Assembly: GCA_946626535.1 (NCBI GenBank) | Contig: CAMOUK010000034.1 | Span: 1 to 13,739, forward strand | Source: an uncultured Caryophanales bacterium | Lineage (GTDB): Bacteria; Bacillota_I; Bacilli_A; Acholeplasmatales; Anaeroplasmataceae | Length of the DNA: 13,739 nt | Direction of reading: 5' to 3' | Part shown: positions 9,037-13,739 of the stretch, piece after piece | How positions within the stretch are numbered: position 1 is the first letter of the stretch | Layout of the letters: every line of letters begins with the position of its first letter | Program-made: the position numbers and the translations under genes | Notes under the pieces: model-generated | The model's input: the letters and a program-made list of their open reading frames with translations, nothing else | Databases searched by the model: none | What the model was told of the DNA's origin: nothing

Positions 9037-10251
9037 TTAACCTCTTCTATATACGATTTTACCATCAACAATTGTCAATGCATTAAATCCATAATATTTA
9101 TTACCTATAAATGGAGAATTAATACTCTTTGATTTTATTTCATCTTCCTTATATTCTTTTTCATGTTCTATATCTAAAACACAAATATCAGCCTTATAGC
9201 CTACCTCTAATTTTCTTTCAGGTAGCTTAAAAAGCTTTATCGCGTTATAGCACATTACATCTAAAAATCTATCAAGTGAAATAACATTTGTTTTAACAAA
9301 TTTTGTATAAATAATAGGAAATGCAGTTTCAATTCCAATTATTCCATTTGGTGCCATCTCATAGGTTCTTTTTTTCTCATATGGAGCATGAGGTGCATGA
9401 TCTGTTGCGACAACATCTGCTGTACCATCAACTAAAGCTTCTATTGTAGCCTCCATATCAGCCTTTGATCTTAGTGGAGGATTCATCTTATAATTCGCAT
9501 CCTTTATCATCATATATTCCTTACATAATGTTAAATGGTGTGGTGAAACCTCACAAGAAATATTTTTATATCCTTCACTTCTTGCCTTTCTAATTAAATC
9601 ATATGATTCTTTAGTTGATAGGTGGCAGAAATGATATCTACATCCAATTTCTTTAGCAAGCTCTATTTCAGCCTTTACTGCCTCACTTTCAGATTTTGGA
9701 TCATTTTTATCTATAGTTAAAGTTTCAGCATGTGAGCATACTATTAAATCGCACTTTAAAGCATCCTCCATAACCTCTTTTAATACCTTTAAATTATTTA
9801 CTGGCATACCATCATCTGATATAGCATATGTCTTATCCTTTAAAGATATTATATCTGATTTTTCTAAGCCCTTTTGGCCCTTAGTTGAAGCTATATAAGG
9901 ATAGATATGCACAACCGCATCCTTATCTATAATATCCTGTTCTATTTTTAAATTTTCTATGGAATCTGGAACTGGATTTAAATTGGGCATAGTCATTACG
10001 GTTGTAAAGCCACCCTTAGCTGCTGCCTCACTTCCAGATTTAATAGTTTCCTTATAGGTATAGCCAGGCTCTCTAAAATGAACGTGAACATCGATTCCAC
10101 CAGGCATAACAAGCATATCTTTAACATCTATAACCTCTTCACCTGGTATTTCAATATTATCATCTATTTTCTCTATTATATCATTTTTTATTAATAAATC
10201 TTTATTAATAAGACGATTATTTAAAATTATTTTTCCGCCCTTTAAAATCAT
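9037..10251 (-). CDS. pyrC: Dihydroorotase, class I
   Basis: Reversibly cyclises carbamoyl-aspartate to dihydroorotate; a cytosolic zinc amidohydrolase. The 404-residue product fits the Bacillus-type class I family. Metal and active-site landmarks are HVHFREPG (H56, H58), AISDDGMPV (D146/D147, the Asp used in this class instead of carboxylated Lys), CSHAET (H174), FCHLSTKES, SPHHLTL (H238) and the catalytic Asp in VATDHAPH (D284). The ATG overlaps the pyrB stop as ATGA, and the stop lies two bases before carA. All metal ligands seem to be present, so it should be active. Confidence 0.96.
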   Translation of the reverse strand: MILKGGKIILNNRLINKDLLIKNDIIEKIDDNIEIPGEEVIDVKDMLVMPGGIDVHVHFREPGYTYKETIKSGSEAAAKGGFTTVMTMPNLNPVPDSIENLKIEQDIIDKDAVVHIYPYIASTKGQKGLEKSDIISLKDKTYAISDDGMPVNNLKVLKEVMEDALKCDLIVCSHAETLTIDKNDPKSESEAVKAEIELAKEIGCRYHFCHLSTKESYDLIRKARSEGYKNISCEVSPHHLTLCKEYMMIKDANYKMNPPLRSKADMEATIEALVDGTADVVATDHAPHAPYEKKRTYEMAPNGIIGIETAFPIIYTKFVKTNVISLDRFLDVMCYNAIKLFKLPERKLEVGYKADICVLDIEHEKEYKEDEIKSKSINSPFIGNKYYGFNALTIVDGKIVYRRG

Positions 10252-11120
10252 AGATTACCATCCAAGCTATCTGATATAACAGCCATTCTAATATAGACGC
10301 CATTAGTCATCTGTTTATATATTCTAGACTTTTCACATTCAGCAACCTCGCTTGCGATTTCAACACCTCTATTAATTGGAGCTGGATGCATAATAATTGC
10401 CTTTTCCTTCATATTTTTTACTCTTTCAACTGTCATACCATATTTTTCATGATATTCAGCAACTGTCATCTTCATCTTTTCTTGATGACGCTCAAATTGA
10501 ACTCTAAGAAGCATTATTACATCCATTGTCTTAATAGCTTCATCAAAATTAACCCATTCAGCTGAGGCATCATCAAATTCCTTTGGTCCTGAAATATATA
10601 CCTCCATACCAAGTCTTCTCATAACCTCTATATTTGTATGAGCAACTCTAGAATGTGATATATCACCAACTATACAGCACTTTAATCCTTCAAAATGACC
10701 AAATTCTTCATATATAGTCATTAAATCAAGTAAGCTTTGAGTAGGATGGTTAGTTTTACCATCTCCACCATTAAAGATAGGAATCTTTATATTTTCTAAT
10801 TCCTTAAAATATTCATCCTTAGAATGTCTTATAACTACACCATCAACACCTAAAGCCTCAAATGTTCTAACTGTATCATATAATGATTCACCTTTAGCAA
10901 TACTTGATAATTGTGTATCAAAATCTACTACCTTAATACCCAAATTCATTAAAGCGCATTGGAATGAATATTGAGTTCTGGTAGAATTTTCAAAAAATAG
11001 GGTCGCGATTTTCTTATCTGGATAAGAAATACGGAACCCTTTTTTTAATTTCAAAGCATATTTAATTAATTCTAAAATTTTTTCAGTAGATAAATCCTTT
11101 AATGTCAATAAACCTCTCAT
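10248..11120 (-). CDS. pyrB: Aspartate carbamoyltransferase catalytic subunit
   Basis: Transfers the carbamoyl group of carbamoyl phosphate to aspartate. With the start at ATG 11120 the product is 290 residues, close to the roughly 300 of Bacillus PyrB. This start is chosen because GGGAGG lies seven bases upstream and MRGLLTLKDLS is the family's normal N terminus; the longer frame begins with TTG inside the attenuator terminator. Carbamoyl-phosphate motif FFENSTRTQYSF (STRT 46-49), the SSIAKGESL loop (72-80), NHPTQSLLD (124-132) and MHPAPINRGVEI (244-255) are present. No regulatory pyrI is adjacent, so an unregulated catalytic trimer as in Bacillus is likely. First gene of the operon, preceded by a PyrR attenuator; its stop overlaps the pyrC start as ATGA. 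Confidence 0.96.
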   Translation of the reverse strand: MRGLLTLKDLSTEKILELIKYALKLKKGFRISYPDKKIATLFFENSTRTQYSFQCALMNLGIKVVDFDTQLSSIAKGESLYDTVRTFEALGVDGVVIRHSKDEYFKELENIKIPIFNGGDGKTNHPTQSLLDLMTIYEEFGHFEGLKCCIVGDISHSRVAHTNIEVMRRLGMEVYISGPKEFDDASAEWVNFDEAIKTMDVIMLLRVQFERHQEKMKMTVAEYHEKYGMTVERVKNMKEKAIIMHPAPINRGVEIASEVAECEKSRIYKQMTNGVYIRMAVISDSLDGNL

Positions 11121-11127
11121 GATAATA

Positions 11128-11133
11128 CCTCCC
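11128..11133 (-). promoter_or_regulatory. pyrB ribosome binding site
   Basis: GGGAGG seven bases before ATG 11120 decides the pyrB start. It lies just past the T run of the attenuator terminator, so it is transcribed only if the terminator is bypassed. Confidence 0.85.
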
Positions 11134-11139
11134 TTATAT

Positions 11140-11171
11140 AAAAAAATAGTCCCCTTATCCAAAGAAGACTA
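11140..11171 (-). terminator. PyrR-controlled attenuator terminator of the pyr operon
   Basis: On the minus strand TAGTCTTCTT and AAGGGGACTA form a 10-bp stem (two G-T wobble pairs) with a TGGAT loop, followed by seven T residues. It lies between the PyrR loop and the pyrB ribosome site. The 5' arm can pair instead with an upstream segment (antiterminator), which is expected of a conditional terminator. Confidence 0.87.
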
Positions 11172-11212
11172 ATAATAATTAAACCTAAAAAAATTATAAT
11201 TAATATTTTCTT
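11162..11212 (-). promoter_or_regulatory. Antiterminator structure of the pyr leader
   Basis: AAGAA at 11208-11212 can pair with TTCTT at 11162-11166, and ATATTAATTA at 11197-11206 pairs with TAATTATTAT at 11172-11181 in nine of ten positions. This long helix uses up the 5' arm of the terminator, and its upstream AAG overlaps the base of the PyrR-bound hairpin. That mutual exclusion is the known PyrR attenuation logic. Pairings were made by eye without energy calculation. Confidence 0.7.
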
Positions 11213-11238
11213 GTTAGCCTCTCTGGACTATCTTAAAG
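11210..11238 (-). promoter_or_regulatory. PyrR binding loop (anti-antiterminator)
   Basis: AGTCCAGAGAGGCT at 11216-11229 matches the PyrR RNA-binding consensus ARUCCNGNGAGGYU at every position: upper stem AGUC/GGCU and hexaloop CAGAGA. Flanking CTT (11236-11238) and AAG (11210-11212) can form a lower stem across an asymmetric purine-rich internal loop. In Bacillus and relatives, UMP-bound PyrR stabilises this hairpin, prevents the antiterminator and causes termination. pyrR is not in the window, so the regulator must be elsewhere. Confidence 0.93.
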
Positions 11239-11250
11239 CATACCTCTATT

Positions 11251-11279
11251 ATGATAGCATACAGATGTGCTTTCTTCAA
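11251..11279 (-). promoter_or_regulatory. Promoter of the pyrB-pyrE operon
   Basis: TTGAAG (11274-11279), a 17-base spacer and TATCAT (11251-11256) preceded by an extended -10 TGC. It lies between the uraA terminator and the PyrR loop and would start transcription near 11244, giving a leader of about 125 nt before pyrB. It makes pyrB-pyrE a transcription unit separate from uraA. Confidence 0.78.
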
Positions 11280-11280
11280 G

Positions 11281-11323
11281 TTAAAAATAGAAAAATCCCC
11301 AATATTTTTTATCGAGGATTTTT
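11281..11323 (-). terminator. Intrinsic terminator after uraA
   Basis: AAAAATCCTC (11314-11323) pairs with GGGGATTTTT (11291-11300), one G-T wobble, around a 13-base A-rich loop; the T-rich tail CTATTTTT follows. It starts five bases after the uraA stop. No PyrR loop lies upstream of it, so it looks constitutive. Confidence 0.82.
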
Positions 11324-11328
11324 TATAC

Positions 11329-12735
11329 TTATTCTTCCTTTATTTTTTCTTGTTCTTCTTCCTTATAGTCATCTTTAAAATCAAAAACTGTAGGTCTTCT
11401 ATTTCTAATGTGAGGAACAACATTAACTACTAAATTAACTAAAATGCCTAATATTAAGGCACAGGCTACCTCTGTAATTGTAACCTTACCAAATGATACA
11501 ACCATTCCACCAACGCCACAAATTAAAATAACTGATACGACAAATAGATTTCTGTTATCATTTAAATTAACCTGTTGAATCATCTTTAAGCCAGATACTG
11601 CTATATAGCCATATAAAGCGATACATACTCCACCCATAATACAATTAGGGATAGTTGCTAAAAATGTTACAAATGGTGCGAAAAATGAAATTACAATCGC
11701 GATAACAGCTGTTGTAAAAATAGTTAATACTGAAGCATTTCTTGAAATTGCAACACAGCCAATTGATTCACCATAGGTAGTATTTGGACATCCACCAAAG
11801 AAAGCTCCTACCATAGAGCCAACACCATCACCAAGTAATGTCTTATCAAGACCTGGATCTTTTGTTAAATCTCTACCAATTATTGAAGATAGGTTCTTAT
11901 GGTCAGCAATATGCTCTGCAAAAACTACGAATGCAACAGGAACGTAAGCAACTGCTATAGTTCCAAAATAGCCCATAAATTGACCAAAGCTTTCGAAATC
12001 ATTAAAATGACCAAAGGCAGTTACAAATGTAAAATCAGGAAACCACTTCATATCATTAAATAATTCAAAATTTATAATCTTTAAAGCATCATTTTTAGCT
12101 GTAAAACCAATTCCTGTAAATATTGCAGAAACTATATAGCCACTTACAATACCAATAATAAATGGAATTAGCTTCTCCTGCTTCTTTCCAAATACGGAAG
12201 CTATTATTATAGAAAATAAAGTAAAAATTCCTATACCTAAAGCTAAATAGGAATTAGTAGTAGCTAGCCCACCCTTAAATAAATCACTAATAGCATTACC
12301 AGAAAGTGAAAGTCCAATAATTGCTACAGTAGGTCCGATAATTACAGGTGGCATAAGCTTATCAATCCATTTAGTACCAGCAATTTTTACTGCAATCGCA
12401 AAAATTACATAAACTAAGCCAGCTAATATAGCACCGATAATTAAACCGATGTATCCTACCTCTACCGTTACAGCTCCTGCAAATGCGGCAGACATAGAAG
12501 CTAAAAATGCAAATGATGAGCCTAAAAATACTGGTGACTTAAATCTAGTAAATAAAATATAGACTATAGTACCAACACCAGCACCAAATAACGCAGCAGA
12601 TTGACTCATACCATGACCAACAATTGCAGGTACAGCAATAGTGGCAGCTAAAATAGCTAAAAGCTGTTGTAATGCAAACAATACCATTTTACCAAAAGGT
12701 GGTCTATCTTTAACATCATAAACTAAATTATTCAT
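11329..12735 (-). CDS. uraA: Uracil permease, NCS2 family
   Basis: Inner-membrane uracil-proton symporter of the nucleobase-ascorbate (NCS2) family, also called PyrP in Bacillus. The 468-residue product begins VYDVKDRPPFGKMVLFALQQ, a typical uracil permease start, and is hydrophobic throughout with about 14 probable membrane segments. Family hallmarks are VFLGSSFAFL (69-78), FAEHIADH with Glu274, and GGCPNTTYGESIG with Glu323; the two acidic residues correspond to substrate-binding positions in UraA. The C terminus is a charged cytoplasmic tail of about 24 residues rich in Glu and Lys, longer than in E. coli UraA. It precedes the pyr operon as in Bacillus but has its own terminator. Ribosome site upstream is poor (GGAC before the ATG), and no clear promoter or PyrR loop is seen. 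The probable end of a TnpB element is only about 50 bases upstream. Confidence 0.94.
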   Translation of the reverse strand: MNNLVYDVKDRPPFGKMVLFALQQLLAILAATIAVPAIVGHGMSQSAALFGAGVGTIVYILFTRFKSPVFLGSSFAFLASMSAAFAGAVTVEVGYIGLIIGAILAGLVYVIFAIAVKIAGTKWIDKLMPPVIIGPTVAIIGLSLSGNAISDLFKGGLATTNSYLALGIGIFTLFSIIIASVFGKKQEKLIPFIIGIVSGYIVSAIFTGIGFTAKNDALKIINFELFNDMKWFPDFTFVTAFGHFNDFESFGQFMGYFGTIAVAYVPVAFVVFAEHIADHKNLSSIIGRDLTKDPGLDKTLLGDGVGSMVGAFFGGCPNTTYGESIGCVAISRNASVLTIFTTAVIAIVISFFAPFVTFLATIPNCIMGGVCIALYGYIAVSGLKMIQQVNLNDNRNLFVVSVILICGVGGMVVSFGKVTITEVACALILGILVNLVVNVVPHIRNRRPTVFDFKDDYKEEEQEKIKEE

Positions 12736-12763
12736 TTTGTCCGTTCTTCAAAACCTATAAAAC

Positions 12764-12779
12764 TCTATAATACTATAGA
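12764..12779 (-). repeat. Small inverted repeat between the TnpB element and uraA
   Basis: TCTATAGTATTATAGA is an inverted repeat with 6-bp arms TCTATA/TATAGA and a 4-base loop. It could be host DNA flanking the element, a remnant of a uraA leader hairpin, or a subterminal hairpin of the element if the element extends further left than I infer. No T run of terminator quality follows. Confidence 0.4.
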
Positions 12780-12787
12780 ATTCCTGT

Positions 12788-12902
12788 TTGATTCCTTTCT
12801 CTTTGAGCCCTATTATATAACTTTTTCAGCTATATTTCTAGTTGGTATTAACTCTCCAAAGGCGTTAATTCCGCACGAACGTATACGTATTTTATATATG
12901 TC
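12788..12902 (-). ncRNA. Candidate TnpB guide RNA (omega/reRNA) scaffold and element right end
   Basis: This non-coding stretch directly after the tnpB stop is more structured and less AT-biased than nearby intergenic DNA. GGAATTAAC and GTTAATACC (12844-12872) form a stem with one A-A mismatch; ATATAGCT and AGTTATAT (12815-12835) form an 8-bp stem with a GAAAA loop. The loop of the first hairpin, CTTTGGAG (12854-12861), can pair with CTCAAAG (12801-12807), a pseudoknot arrangement like that known in TnpB guide RNAs. The sequence then ends AAAGGAATCAAA. In this family the guide RNA spans the tnpB 3' end plus the right end, and the host bases beyond it serve as guide. Ends are estimated; the RNA may start inside tnpB. 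Confidence 0.62.
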
Positions 12903-13739
12903 CTAGTGTTCTAGGGCATATTTTTTTATATTTATTGCTGCGTTATAATCTCTATTTATTACTAGTCCACAATTTGGACATACAAATGTTCTATCACTTA
13001 ATTTTAAATCTTCTTTTTTATAATTACATTTATTACATGTTTTACTAGATGGATAATATCTATCTATTTTAGTTATTTTTATTCCATAATTATTACATCT
13101 ATTTTCTAAAGTTTTTAAAAATTTACTAAAAGGATTTTGTTGTATACCTTTTCTAATATATTTGTTATTTTTTGATTCTTGCATATGCTTAACATCTAAA
13201 TCTTCAATAGATATTATTTTAGGCTTCTTATTGATTAATGATGTAATAATATAATCAATATGAGCCTCCTTTAAATTGTTTATCCTTCTAGTATATCTAT
13301 TTTTAATATTTCTTTGTTTGATATAATTTTTTGATTCTTTAAATGATTTCTTTAATTCTTGTAACTTTATATATTTTCTTGATAATTTCTTTTGTGCTCT
13401 TTTTTCTTTCTTTAATGCTTTTTTATATGTTTTATCATATGTAATAGCTTTATATATATCATTATCTGATGTTACAATAGATTTTATATTGATATCTATA
13501 CCTATTATATCATCAGTAGTTTCTATTTTCTTTTTTGGTGCGTATTCATCAGCTACTGATACTACAATATAAAATCTATCACCTTCTAATATAACTCTTG
13601 GATTATAATATAATACATTTGTTGGTATTCTATCCTTTTCTGCTAATTTAATATAATTTAATATTTGTCTATTTTGTTTTTGATTATTAGCTATCTTTTC
13701 TAATCTTACCTTTTTATCACTAAATTCTATTTTATATGG
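12903..13739 (-). CDS. tnpB: TnpB RNA-guided nuclease (RuvC-like, zinc ribbon); N terminus beyond window
   Basis: Transposon-encoded RNA-guided DNA nuclease, ancestor of Cas12. The minus-strand frame is open from the right edge for 278 residues to the TAG at 12903-12905; about 100 N-terminal residues should be missing compared with typical 370-400 residue members. Numbering from the edge, RuvC-I is IIGIDINIK with Asp82, RuvC-II is IISIEDLDVKHM with Glu179, and RuvC-III is NRDYNAAINI with Asp264. A zinc ribbon between the last two has Cys235, Cys238, Cys254 and Cys257 (TCNKC...VCPNC), preceded by the typical YYPSSKTC. A basic helical stretch rich in Lys lies between RuvC-I and RuvC-II. Nothing visible is inactivating, so the nuclease may be functional. 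An internal ATG at 13184 gives a 93-residue frame but falls after RuvC-II and is not the true start. Confidence 0.9.
   Translation of the reverse strand, partial: PYKIEFSDKKVRLEKIANNQKQNRQILNYIKLAEKDRIPTNVLYYNPRVILEGDRFYIVVSVADEYAPKKKIETTDDIIGIDINIKSIVTSDNDIYKAITYDKTYKKALKKEKRAQKKLSRKYIKLQELKKSFKESKNYIKQRNIKNRYTRRINNLKEAHIDYIITSLINKKPKIISIEDLDVKHMQESKNNKYIRKGIQQNPFSKFLKTLENRCNNYGIKITKIDRYYPSSKTCNKCNYKKEDLKLSDRTFVCPNCGLVINRDYNAAINIKKYALEH

Larger units (their letters stand above)
12788..13739 (-). mobile_element. IS200/IS605- or IS607-type TnpB element (right part; left part beyond window)
   Basis: A tnpB reading frame followed by a structured right end defines the 3' part of an IS605-superfamily element. 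The left end and any tnpA transposase would lie beyond 13739, so it cannot be told whether this is an autonomous element or a tnpB-only (IS1341-like) derivative. The inner boundary near 12788 rests on where the folded segment stops and on a TCAA tetranucleotide (12788-12791), which resembles the right cleavage site of some members; it is not proven. No target duplication is expected for this family. Confidence 0.65.

Noticed and set aside
11121..11162. Longer pyrB start at TTG 11162 adding 14 residues
   Set aside because: It begins inside the attenuator terminator, has no ribosome site, and adds residues not typical of PyrB; ATG 11120 has GGGAGG at seven bases.
12903..13739. Cas12-type CRISPR effector
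   Set aside because: Size and layout fit TnpB, and no repeat-spacer array is visible in the window.

Overview
The window is AT-rich DNA from a low-GC Firmicute using the standard bacterial code: TGA ends genes here and TGG encodes Trp. The pyrimidine gene order matches the Bacillus pyr operon, dihydroorotate dehydrogenase is the PyrD/PyrK class 1B type, and an exact PyrR RNA-binding loop is present. The Dxs sequence style and AT bias suggest a gut-type Bacilli/Erysipelotrichia- or Mollicutes-related lineage, but that placement is only an inference. Every gene is on the minus strand, so transcription runs from the right edge to the left.

Layout from right to left in the direction of transcription: (1) 12903-13739 is the C-terminal three quarters of a TnpB RNA-guided nuclease/transposon protein with all catalytic residues. 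It is followed by about 115 nt of folded, non-coding DNA that looks like the element's right end and guide RNA (omega/reRNA) scaffold. (2) 11329-12735 is uraA/pyrP, a uracil permease, with its own intrinsic terminator. (3) A good promoter at 11251-11279 starts a PyrR-regulated leader with anti-antiterminator, antiterminator and terminator. (4) A tightly packed pyrB-pyrC-carA-carB-pyrK-pyrD-pyrF-pyrE cluster with gene junctions between a 10-nt overlap and 27 nt apart ends in a strong terminator at 1758-1781. (5) dxs, the first enzyme of the MEP isoprenoid pathway, runs off the left edge.

Together the eight pyr/car genes encode the whole de novo route from bicarbonate, an amino donor and aspartate to UMP: CarAB makes carbamoyl phosphate, PyrB carbamoylaspartate, PyrC dihydroorotate, PyrDK orotate, PyrE OMP and PyrF UMP. 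UraA imports uracil for salvage. UMP-bound PyrR should shut off the pyrB-pyrE transcript at the leader; pyrR itself is not in the window.

The most striking observation is in CarA. It is full length and in frame, but its glutaminase domain has lost the Cys nucleophile and the catalytic His and Glu, plus several glutamine-contacting positions. CarB looks intact. The simplest reading is a carbamoyl phosphate synthetase that uses free ammonia and keeps a catalytically dead small subunit. The second notable point is the TnpB element lying within about 50 bp of the uraA start, where a promoter, pyrR and further PyrR attenuators would be expected by comparison with Bacillus.
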